This document shows, piece after piece, positions 8,424-16,093 of a stretch of 19,679 nucleotides of DNA. The notes under the pieces were generated by a model. It was not told where the DNA came from. It saw only the letters and a list, made by a program, of their open reading frames with translations, and made no database searches. The stretch spans positions 9,901 to 29,579 of the forward strand of contig BRYA01001536.1 of NCBI GenBank assembly GCA_030267965.1. Direction: 5' to 3'. Numbering within the stretch: position 1 is the first letter of the stretch; every line of letters starts with the position of its first letter. The DNA comes from Triparma columacea. Its lineage: Eukaryota > Sar > Bolidophyceae > Parmales > Triparmaceae. The position numbers and the translations under genes were made by a program.

Positions 8424-8851
8424 CTGGGCGACCGAAACGGGAGTGAAGAGAGGTGTCAGTATCAAAGGTTATTTTTTGACGGCGTGGTGTCGAGATGTTC
8501 TTGGGCTGTTCATCTATGTAACCTAGACCGCAAACGCAACGCACAGCTAAGGAGGGCCACCTGCAGTTGCAAACAACACGCTCGCGCAGAATTGTACATA
8601 TTAGAGGCGGGTAAAGTGAACAATTCAGTGGTTAAAGAAAAACGTCTGGCTCGGAAAGAATTCAGTCAGAATTTCTCTTAAAATAGAGGTCGCGCCGTCT
8701 TAAAACGTCACCAAGCCGGCAAATCGGACAAGGAAATGCGGTTCACAACCCCAACGGACGGCAAAGCACTTACCTTTGGATACTTTTGAATGTTGAGAAT
8801 TTGCTAAAAAGGCGCGTGCACGCAGCGTGTCATCAATCGGTTGAAGTTTAG
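8424..8851. promoter_or_regulatory. Upstream region of the Gly-Lys-Pro gene
   Basis: About 430 bases of unique sequence between the start codon at 8423 and repeat R2. It should carry the promoter and leader. It shows no clear similarity to the upstream block shared by the three tandem genes. I see no RNA gene or further coding exon. Confidence 0.5.
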
Positions 8852-9073
8852 ATTATTTTGAAGAAACACCAAATTCGGACTAAAGTCACGTTTGCGTTTG
8901 ATGCGACATTGTTGTTTGTGTTACATGGCCATCCTTTGATCCCCCCCCCCCGGTACCCCAACCGTTTGAACCCGTCAAAGAATCTCTGCACGCTTCTTCA
9001 TTCTCTCCCTGTTCTTCTCTCCGTGTTCACGAAACCCTCACTCACCCGACCAATCCTGTCTCCCCCCCTAGGC
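8852..9073. repeat. Repeat R2 (copy 2), 3' flank of tandem gene A
   Basis: Closest to R1: both share the long C run followed by GGTACCCCAACCGTTTGAACC. It extends to the CCCCCCCTA just outside the stop codon of gene A. Confidence 0.88.
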
Positions 9074-9090
9074 ACGAGGGTGGGGATGCC

Positions 9091-9888
9091 CTAACAAAAT
9101 TGCAAGTCGTCGTCGGTCTGTTCCCCCAACTCCGTAATCAACTCAAGCCAAGTCTTACCAACGATCTGAGTCTCGGAGTCAGGAAACTTAGCCATGTACA
9201 GGGGTAGGGTCGAGCTGCAAACATTTTCACCATCTTCATCAGAACAGAAAGCGTCGATGTAGATTTTGGCAGCTTGGCCCCCCGGGCAAACTTCAACACT
9301 GCCAGGAGCAACACTGCCAGCAAGCGAGAGAAACAGATTGTCGCCCTCCTTAGCTCCCAAATATCCAGGGAAGGCCGTGAGTGCAACTGACCCTGTAACG
9401 CCCTGGAACGCAGGGACCCCAGGAGCTTGCAAATATTGATTTCCGAAGTAGTTGCAGAGGGAGTCGGAAGCCGAGATAAGCTCAAGCGCAACGTATACGT
9501 CAACAATCTCGCCGTCGCTGAAGTAGGTGGTTTGGGGAACCAAGGAAAGCCATTTCCCCGCACCGTCTTGGCAGCTCTGAAACTGTGGGGGGAATATGGG
9601 AGAGGGTAGGTGCGAGTTAGTGTCATCCAGGCAGGGAGAGTGTTACGGCGCGCAACCTAGGATTCTCACATCGCCACCCTTGCCCTTGCCCTTGCCTTTG
9701 CCCTTGCCCTTCCCCTTGAGCTTGCGGTGGACCTGCCCGTTCTCGATGTGGATCGTAAGTCCATCTGAAACATCAGTCTGGGTAGGTCCTTCGGCTTCCA
9801 GGGCACGAAGATTGTCTGCAGAGGCTGTTTTAACGTCTTTGGTCAACGTTAGGAGAAAGAAAGCGATGTTAGGTAGGATAAACTTCAT
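9091..9888 (-). CDS. Secreted KG-linker six-cysteine protein, tandem copy A
   Basis: Two exons, 9888-9670 and 9582-9091, with a phase-0 intron of 87 nt, give 236 residues. Exon 1 encodes a signal peptide (MKFILPNIAFFLLTLTKDVKTASA), an LRALEAEGP segment, VSDGLTIHIENGQVHRKL and then a (GK)n run ending GGD. RAL and RKL both fit RXL. Exon 2 begins FQSCQDGAGKWLSL and carries six cysteines (QSC, LCNYF, EVCPGG, AFC, NVC, QFC), suggesting three disulfides. I do not recognise the domain. The donor differs from the other copies: GGTGGCGAT then GTGAGA rather than AAG then GTAAGA, which adds residues and lengthens the lysine-glycine run. The protein is probably extracellular. Confidence 0.85.
9583..9669 (-). 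other. Intron of tandem copy A (87 nt)
   Basis: GTGAGAATCC to CCCCCCACAG. A CACTAAC about 35 nt before the acceptor is a likely branch point. The unspliced frame ends in VRILGCAP and a stop, close to the other copies. Confidence 0.85.
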
Positions 9889-10128
9889 ATCTGCGGTGTT
9901 TGATGGTCGCGGGAAGGGTTTGATGAGGAAATATTGAGTGTAGAAGTGGGAACATTCGTTTCTTATTGTCCCGATAATGGTTAGATTTCACACTCCAAGA
10001 AGCCTTCTGAGAGCTAAAAGCACGCACAAGCATACATGATGATACATATAAAGGCACAGTGACAAAGTGCGACCTCCCACACCGCCACATCTTACCAAAA
10101 GTGGAGGATTGGGAAATTGAGGGGAAAT
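9889..10128 (-). promoter_or_regulatory. Conserved upstream block of tandem copy A
   Basis: Nearly the same sequence precedes all three tandem genes. Shared landmarks are GGAAATATTGAGTGTAGAAG, TTAGATTTCACACTCCA, CTTCTGAGAGCTAAAA and GATGATACATATAAAGGCAC about 155 bases from the start codon. It probably holds the promoter and 5' leader. The TATA-like element reads more canonically on the plus strand, so its role is uncertain. Confidence 0.6.
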
Positions 10129-10183
10129 CCAATTGAGCTTGAGGAAAATCCAAGGCAAAAAACAAACGAGAACGGAAATCTCA

Positions 10184-10391
10184 AAGTAAACGTTTGCGTT
10201 TGATGACGACATTGTGTTTGTGTTTTCATGGCCATCCTATGAAGCCCCCATCACGCCATTCCCTCCCAACCGCGCGAACCCCGTCAAAGAATCACTGCAC
10301 GCTTCTTTCAATCCAGTTAGTGTCTCTCCTGTTCTTCTCTCCGTGTTCACGAAACCCTCACACGCCCGACCACTCCTCTCTCCCCCCCTAG
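10184..10391. repeat. Repeat R3 (copy 3), 3' flank of tandem gene B
   Basis: Shares GTTTGCGTTTGATG, GTCAAAGAATC, CTGCACGCTTC and TCTCCGTGTTCACGAAACC with R1, R2 and R4. It is closest to R4, with GAAGCCCCCATCACGCCATT in place of the long C run. Confidence 0.9.
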
Positions 10392-10410
10392 GCACGAGGC
10401 TGGGGATGCC

Positions 10411-11207
10411 CTAACAAAATTGCAAGTCGTCGTCGGTCTGTTCCGCCAACTCCCTAACCAACTGTTCCCAAGTCTTACCAACGATCTCAGTCTCAGCAGG
10501 GTCAGGGAACTTAGCCATATGCACGACATTCTTCGAGTCGCAAATATTTTGACCATCATCAGAAACAAAACAGAAAGCGTCGTTGTAGATTTTGGCAGTT
10601 TGGCCCCCCGGGCAAACTTCAACATTTCCAGGAGCAGAAAATTGACTGGCGCCAACAAACGAGAGAAACAGATTGTCGCCCTCCTTAGCTCCTAAATACC
10701 CAGGGAAGGCCGTGAGAGCAACTGACTCGAACTCTTGCTCGAACGGAAGTTGGGTGCCAGCAAACTGAAAATAGTTTTTTCCGAAGTAGTTGCAGAGGGT
10801 GTTGGATTGAGCCATGTTAAACTCAATCGCAATGTTTACCTCAGCCATCTCGCCGTTGCTATAGTAGTTGGTCACGGGATCCAAGACAAGCCATTTCCCC
10901 GAAATGTCTTGGCAGCTCTGAAACTGTGGGGGGAGGATGGGAGAGGGAGGTGCGAGTTAGTGTCATCCAGGCAGGGAGAGTGTTACTGCGCGCAACCTCG
11001 GATTCTTACCTTGCCCTTGCCCTTGCCCTTCCCTTTGAGCTTGCGGTGGACCTGCCCGTTCTCGATGTGGATGGTAAGTCCATCTGAAACATCAGTCAGG
11101 GTAGGTCCTTCGGCTTCCGGGGCGCGAAGATTGTCTGCAGAGGCTGTGTTAAGGCCTGTGGTCAACGTTAGGAGAAAGAAAGCGGTGTTAGGTAGGATAA
11201 ACTTCAT
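10411..11207 (-). CDS. Secreted KG-linker six-cysteine protein, tandem copy B
   Basis: Exons 11207-11010 and 10923-10411, with a phase-0 intron of 86 nt (GTAAGA..CCCCCACAG), give 236 residues. The start is the Met of the signal peptide MKFILPNTAFFLLTLTTGLNTASA; the frame is open upstream but that sequence is leader shared with the other copies. The lysine-glycine linker is HRKL followed by KGKGKGKGK. The exon-2 domain begins FQSCQDISGKWLVL and keeps all six cysteines, but it is the most diverged of the three: NMAQSNTLCNYFGKNYFQF replaces the copy A segment, and short insertions lie before VEVCPGG and near the C-terminus. LRAPEAE has lost the first RXL (RAP); RKL remains. The family is unknown. 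Confidence 0.85.
10924..11009 (-). other. Intron of tandem copy B (86 nt)
   Basis: GTAAGAATCC to CCCCCCACAG, with CACTAAC upstream of the acceptor. By eye it differs from the copy A intron at about six positions including one indel. The unspliced frame ends VRIRGCAQ and a stop. Confidence 0.85.
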
Positions 11208-11440
11208 ATCTGCGGTGTTTGATGGTCGCGGGAAGGGTAAGATAAGGAAATATTGAGTGTAGAAGTGGGAACATTCGTTTCTTATTGTCCACGACATGGT
11301 CAGATTTCACACTCCACGAAGCCTTCTGAGAGCTAAAACACGCACACTCATAGATGATGATACATATAAAGGCACAGTGACAAAGTGCGGCCTCCCACAC
11401 CGCCACATCTTACCAAAAGGGGAGGATTGGGAAATTGATG
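11208..11440 (-). promoter_or_regulatory. Conserved upstream block of tandem copy B
   Basis: The same block as upstream of copies A and C, including GATGATACATATAAAGGCACAGTGAC. Similarity to copy A continues past it into the next repeat element, as expected for tandem duplication. With R4 it fills the 11208-11726 gap. Confidence 0.6.
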
Positions 11441-11501
11441 GAAGATCCGGAGCATGATGGAAAATCCGCGCAGCAAAACAACGAGAAACGAAAATCTCAA
11501 A

Positions 11502-11707
11502 AGTAAACGTTTGCGTTGGATGACGACATTGTGTTTGTGTTTTCATGGCCATCCTACGAAGCCCCCATCACGCCATTCCCTCCCAACCGTGTGAACCCCG
11601 TCAAAGAATCTCTGCACGCTTCTTTCATTCTTCTTAGTGTCTCCCTGTTCTTCTCTCCGTGTTCACGAAACCCTCACTCACCCGACCACTCCTGTCTCCC
11701 CCCCTAG
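11502..11707. repeat. Repeat R4 (copy 4), 3' flank of tandem gene C
   Basis: Nearly identical to R3, starting about 1,316 bases away from it, which sets the tandem period. Confidence 0.9.
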
Positions 11708-11726
11708 GCACGAGGCTGGGGATGCC

Positions 11727-12514
11727 CTAAAAACAAAGTTGCAAGTCGTCGTCGGTCTGTTCCACCAACTCGTCAATCAACTCAAGCCAAGACTTACCAA
11801 CGATCTGAGTCGAGGAGTCAGGAAACTTAGCCATGTACAGGGGTAGGGTCGAGCTGCAAACATTTTCACCATCTAGAACAAAACATTCAGCGTCGATGTA
11901 GATTTTGGCAGCTTGGCCCCCCGGGCAAACTTCAACCCTGCCAGGAGCATTTCCAGTTTTAGCAAGCGAGAGAAACTGACTGTCTCCCTCCTTAGCTCCC
12001 AAATATCCAGGGAAGGCCGTGAGAGCAAGTGAATCTGCAGATTGCTCGAACGCAGGGACCTCAGCACCTTGCAAATATTCGTTTCCGAAGTAGTTGCAGA
12101 GGGAGTCGGAAGCCGAGATAAGCTCAAGCGCAACTTGTGCGGGGTTAGGAACAATCTCGCTTGTGCTGTAGTAGGAGGTTAGGGGCAACAAGGAAAGCCA
12201 TTTCCCCGCAATGTCTTGGCAGCTCTGAAACTGTGGGGGGAATATGGGAGAGGGTAGTGCGAGTTAGTGTCATCCAGGCAGGGAGAGTGTTACGGCGCGC
12301 AACCTCGGATTCTTACCTTGCCCTTGCCCTTGCCCTTCCCTTTGAGCTTGCGGTGGACCTGCCCGTTCTCCATGTGGATCGTAAGTCCATCTGAAACATC
12401 AGTCAGGGTAGGTTCTTCGGCTTCCGGGGCACGAAGATTGTCTGCAGAGGCTGTTTTAAGGCCTGTGGTCAACCCTAGGAGCAATAAAGCGGTGTTAGGT
12501 AGGATAAACTTCAT
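11727..12514 (-). CDS. Secreted KG-linker six-cysteine protein, tandem copy C
   Basis: Exons 12514-12317 and 12230-11727, with a phase-0 intron of 86 nt, give 233 residues. Signal peptide MKFILPNTALLLLGLTTGLKTASA, then DNLRAPEAEEP, VSDGLTIHMENGQVHRKL and a KG run as in copy B. Exon 2 starts FQSCQDIAGKWLSL, keeps six cysteines (QSC, LCNYF, EVCPGG, AEC, NVC, QLC) and resembles copy A over most of its length (ALELISASDSLCNYFGN, YMAKFPDS, TQIVGK). It differs in the SYYSTSEIVPNPAQ segment and has an extra terminal Phe. It is the array member nearest PGK, whose start codon lies 301 bases away on the other strand. Function is not known. Confidence 0.85.
12231..12316 (-). other. Intron of tandem copy C (86 nt)
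   Basis: GTAAGAATCC to CCCCCCACAG. It differs from the copy A intron at only about three positions by eye. The unspliced frame ends VRIRGCAP and a stop. Confidence 0.85.
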
Positions 12515-12815
12515 ATCTGCGGTGTTTGATGGTCGCGGGAAGGGTAAGAAAAGGAAATATTGAGTGTAGAAGTGGGAACATTCGTTTCTAATTGTCCCGA
12601 TGTGGTTAGATTTCACACTCCACGAAGCCTTCTGAGAGCTAAAAACACGCACACTCATAGATGATGATACATATAAAGGCACAGTGACAAGGGGTGATCT
12701 CCCACATCGCCAAACCTCACCAAGATTTTGATAATAAATTAATTGGGTTGCAAATCTCCCAAAACCTCCCCCAATCCTACCCCGACCCTGTCATTTCTGA
12801 TCCAGACCTTGCAAG
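12515..12815. promoter_or_regulatory. Divergent region between tandem copy C and PGK
   Basis: The array's conserved upstream block runs from 12515 to about 12722 and then stops matching the other copies, marking the right boundary of the triplication. The remaining ~90 bases before the PGK start are unique and should hold the PGK leader. Confidence 0.55.
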
Positions 12816-14548
12816 ATGCTGAAAGCTCTTCGTCCCGTCACTCGCATCGCCTCTCGCGCTTATTCGTCTACTGCAGTGGCTCTCGATAAGCTTAACGGTG
12901 AGGATTTCCACAATAAAGGACTTTTTTGCACAATATTCTAAGCGGATCCGTCCGAGGTGTTGCATCTCATCCCAAACTCACTCCTCAATTTAACCCCCTG
13001 ATCTCCATGTACATCTCCTAATGTTGCTTAATATGCACCATTAGTCGAGGGTTTGGCCGCCAAGGTTGATCTTAATGGCCAGAATGTGCTCATGCGCGGT
13101 AAGTAATTTTTCGGTACTTCTCTGTTGGATGCCAGAATCGTCATACCAACCGTATCCCCACCATCCGCTCTCCGCTGGCCTACAGTTGACCTCAATGTCC
13201 CCCTCGACAAGGCTGATGAGGTTACAGTAACGGATGATACCCGCTTGAGGGCCATTGTCCCCACTGCCAAGGTGAGAAAGAAAGAAAAACGATGCCAACC
13301 CCACAATCTAGGACTTACCGTCGATTTTACTTCGCTTCGCTTCTCGAAAGTTCCTCCTAGACAAGAACGCCAAGCTTATCCTTTGCTCCCACTTCGGCAG
13401 GCCCAAGGGGGAGATCATTGAGAAGGTGAGAATGGACCAAGAGTAAAGAGCTCCGGGAAAAGTTGCGGTCGAGAGAAGGCATCGTCCTAAGTCATAAATG
13501 CAACCACCTTTAATGGAACCACGTTTCTGATTCGCTTCGCTCGTCGCTTCTATCATTTCAGGGAAAGAACGGCCGCCTTACTCCCACCGTTCCTCACCTT
13601 GAGAAGCTCCTCGGCACTACGGTAACCAAGGCTGACGATTGCATGGGGGCTGAAGTCGAGAAACTCGCCGCCGACATGGAGCCCGGAACCGTGCTCCTTC
13701 TCGAGAATACAAGGTTCTACGCCGAGGAGACCAAGAATGGTGAGGCTCTCTCTGCTGGACTTGGAAAGCTGGCTGACTACTTCGTCATGGACGCATTTGG
13801 AACTGCCCACCGCGCTCATTCCTCGACTGCCGGGGTCACCGCTCACATGAAGATGTCTGCCGCCGGTTATCTTCTCGATAAGGAGCTTAAGTACCTCAAG
13901 GGCGCCGTGGATGCCCCCAAGAGGCCCCTTTGCGCCATCGTCGGCGGTGCTAAGGTTTCCACCAAGATCCCCGTCATTGAATCTCTCATAGAGAAGTGCG
14001 ACTCTGTCATGATCGGAGGAGGAATGATCTTCACTTTCTACAAGGCCATGGGGCTCGACGTTGGCGCCTCAATGGTCGAGGAGGACATGGTTGAGCTCGC
14101 GGGGAAGCTCATGAAGCAGGCTGAGGAGAAGGGCGTTAAGATGCTCCTCCCTGTCGACGTTGTCTGTGCAGACAAGTTCGATGCCGACGCTGAGGCTACC
14201 GTCTGCCCTATAGACAGCATCTCTGGAATGGGCCTTGACATTGGACCCGAGAGTATCAAGCAGTTCGGGGAAGTCATTGCCGCTAGTGACACTGTGGTGT
14301 GGAATGGGCCCATGGGAGTCTTCGAGTTTGAGAAGTTTGCAATCGGAACCTTCTCCGTCGCTGACATGCTGGCAGAGGCCACCGAGAGGGGGGCCACCAC
14401 TATCATCGGAGGAGGTGACAGTGTTGCGGCGGTCAATAAAGCCGGCCTTGGACCCAAGATGAGCCACATTTCCACCGGCGGGGGCGCCTCCCTCGAGCTT
14501 TTGGAGGGGAAGGTGCTGCCCGGCGTCGACGCGCTCTCTGACGCATGA
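12816..14548 (+). CDS. PGK: Phosphoglycerate kinase with predicted mitochondrial presequence
   Basis: Catalyses 1,3-bisphosphoglycerate + ADP to 3-phosphoglycerate + ATP. Five exons: 12816-12897, 13045-13098, 13186-13271, 13351-13425 and 13562-14548, giving 427 residues, complete for the family. Substrate and nucleotide motifs are in order: RVDLNVP (45-51), SHFGRPKG (87-94), [45 protein letters not shown] and [14 protein letters not shown]. Splicing restores each conserved segment, e.g. MR-VDLNVP across intron 2 and [12 protein letters not shown] across intron 3. The N-terminus [20 protein letters not shown] has Arg and Ser and no acidic residues, typical of a mitochondrial presequence with cleavage near RAYSS. 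It lacks the signal-peptide/ASAF layout of complex-plastid proteins. Diatoms and relatives carry mitochondrial forms of lower glycolytic enzymes, which fits. Confidence 0.95.
12898..13044 (+). other. PGK intron 1 (147 nt)
   Basis: GTGAGG to CCATTAG, phase 1. CTTAAT just before the acceptor is a possible branch region. Confidence 0.85.
13099..13185 (+). other. PGK intron 2 (87 nt)
   Basis: GTAAGT to GCCTACAG, phase 1. It splits the conserved RVD of the substrate-binding motif. Confidence 0.9.
13272..13350 (+). other. PGK intron 3 (79 nt)
   Basis: GTGAGA to TCGAAAG, phase 0. A second AG ten bases downstream (TCCTAG) would remove FLL of the conserved helix and shift the frame, so the first AG is preferred. 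Confidence 0.8.
13426..13561 (+). other. PGK intron 4 (136 nt)
   Basis: GTGAGA to ATCATTTCAG, phase 0, between EIIEK and [19 protein letters not shown] occurs here and, in related form, in intron 3. Confidence 0.88.
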
Positions 14549-14726
14549 AGCACTTACATCGTGCGTAGAGTGGAAGGAGTGTTTTGGTTTACGGTCAACA
14601 AGAGACACTTCATGTAATTCATGCGTAAATGTGAACGCTGTTTCTCTTGAAATCTGACTTCCTTCATTCTTCTCGACCACCTTCTTTGGATCTTTCCCAA
14701 ACCAAATCCCAACCGCAACGTCACCG

Positions 14727-15990
14727 ATGAATCTTCTTCTAGGGAGGGGATTTCTCCTCCACGCCGTCCCACGGCTTGCCCGCATGTCTCTGCCTCTTGT
14801 TGCCCTTTCACCATTTGTTACTGCTGCTCACTCGAGTCGAGCCGAATGTGAGGTTCAAACCAACCAATTCGAACCGCAGAACCGTATAAAGGCAAAAGCA
14901 GCCGCTGAATTGGATGTAGAGCTCATGTCTCCAGATGTGGGAGCATACAAACTTGAGCAGCTGATGGAGCTGGCTGGTCTGAGTGTCGCTAGTGCTTTCT
15001 CCAAGTGCTACGAGGACAAAAGGGACCCCGTCGTAATATTTTGTGGCCCTGGGAATAACGGTGGCGATGGTCTGGTTGCCGCTCGTCAGTAAGTCCTCTT
15101 CATTAGCGTACCTATGACCCATGCCTCCCTCTCATTCCCTCTCTCCCCCCCCATGCAGCTTGTCTCTCTGGGGTTATTCAGTCACCGTCGTAATCCCAAA
15201 GATATCCGGTCCCAACGCTTCCTACTTCAATCTCCTGGTCTCCCAGTGCGAGAACGCCTCCGTGTCCATAATAAAGTCTGAGCCCCCCTCCTCCTACTCC
15301 TCCCTCCTGACTCCCAAAACGAGGATAATCGACGCAGTCTTTGGTTTCTCCGCCTCCGGTCCCCCCCGCGCTCCCTTCGATAAGATCATCCCCCTCCTCC
15401 ACTCCACCCCCAACAGCGTCCTCTCCGTTGACATCCCGTCAGGTTGGGACGTCGACGGCGGGGACGTTGCTGGCACGGGTTTCAAGCCTGACGTGCTCGT
15501 TTCACTCACGGCTGTCAAGGAGGGAGCCCGAAACTTCGAGGGCCGTCACTTCGTCGGAGGCCGGTTCCTCTACGGAGGCCTCGGTTCTAAGTACGGTATC
15601 TCCATGCCCCCGTATGACGGCCAGGAGCAAGTTTACGAGTTGGAGGGAACGAGGCAGCGGCGAGATGACAAGATCGTGGTGTACGTTACGGCGCCATCGG
15701 AGGAGGTTGCGGAGGGTATATCGGAGGCACTCGTTGGTGGTGAGCTCGCGGCCTGCGTAAATATTACGCCTGGAATTCGGTCTATATACAAGTGGCAAGG
15801 AAAGGTTGAGTCTGACAGAGAGGTTATGATGATGGTGAAGAGCAGGAGGTCCCTGTTCAAGGACATCGAGGCAAAGGTTAAGGAACTTCACCCTTATGAT
15901 ACCCCCGAGATCATCGCGGTGGACATCAAGGATGGGAGCAGGGAGTATCTTGACTGGATCGACGAGAGTGTTTTGAAAAAAAGTCTCTAA
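14727..15990 (+). CDS. NAXE: NAD(P)HX epimerase (YjeF_N) fused to CutA
   Basis: Two exons, 14727-15088 and 15159-15990, joined in phase 2 by a 70-nt intron, give 397 residues. Residues ~60-285 are an NAXE/YjeF N-terminal domain, which interconverts R- and S-NAD(P)HX so the dehydratase can repair damaged cofactor. Motifs are [30 protein letters not shown] (106-122), [35 protein letters not shown] and [12 protein letters not shown]. From residue ~290 the same exon continues into a whole CutA domain, [44 protein letters not shown] and YLDWIDESV, a trimer-forming protein linked to copper tolerance in bacteria. No intron or stop separates the two. The first ~40 residues ([20 protein letters not shown], then a hydrophobic stretch) look like an organelle presequence. 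It lies 178 bases downstream of PGK on the same strand. Confidence 0.93.
15089..15158 (+). other. Intron of the NAXE-CutA gene (70 nt)
   Basis: GTAAGT to a C run plus ATGCAG. It splits the His codon of GLVAARHL, which is restored on splicing. This is the shortest intron in the window. Confidence 0.92.
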
Positions 15991-16093
15991 AAAAGGACGA
16001 CGCCACCGTTTGTATAGGAAACAGCAAAGGGCTACCACTTATTGTTGTGTTTGTTCGACCGCCCCCCCCCCCCCGCCCCAACGAAAAGTGTTC
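15991..16093. other. Convergent 3' region between NAXE-CutA and the nonaspanin
   Basis: Only 103 bases separate the stop codons. A run of about 12 Cs (about 16062-16073) reads as a G tract downstream of the minus-strand gene. Confidence 0.7.

Noticed and set aside
7974..8681. Long plus-strand ORF rich in LAGLASLAGL across the repeat gene
   Set aside because: It is the antisense reading of the 18-bp repeat, which has no stops in any frame. The minus frame has a signal peptide and clean ends; this one does not.
10043..10056. TATAAAGG as a plus-strand TATA box upstream of tandem copy A
   Set aside because: No plus-strand gene follows in any of the three copies. It is kept only as a landmark of the shared upstream block.
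7720..11707. R1-R4 as a transposon family
   Set aside because: No terminal inverted repeats, target-site duplication or coding capacity could be seen. Copies track gene units, so segmental duplication explains them better.
14038..14785. Long minus-strand ORFs opposite PGK exon 5 (171 and 238 codons)
   Set aside because: The plus strand is unambiguous PGK. The antisense frames are open because of its GC-rich codon use, and their translations look like no known family.
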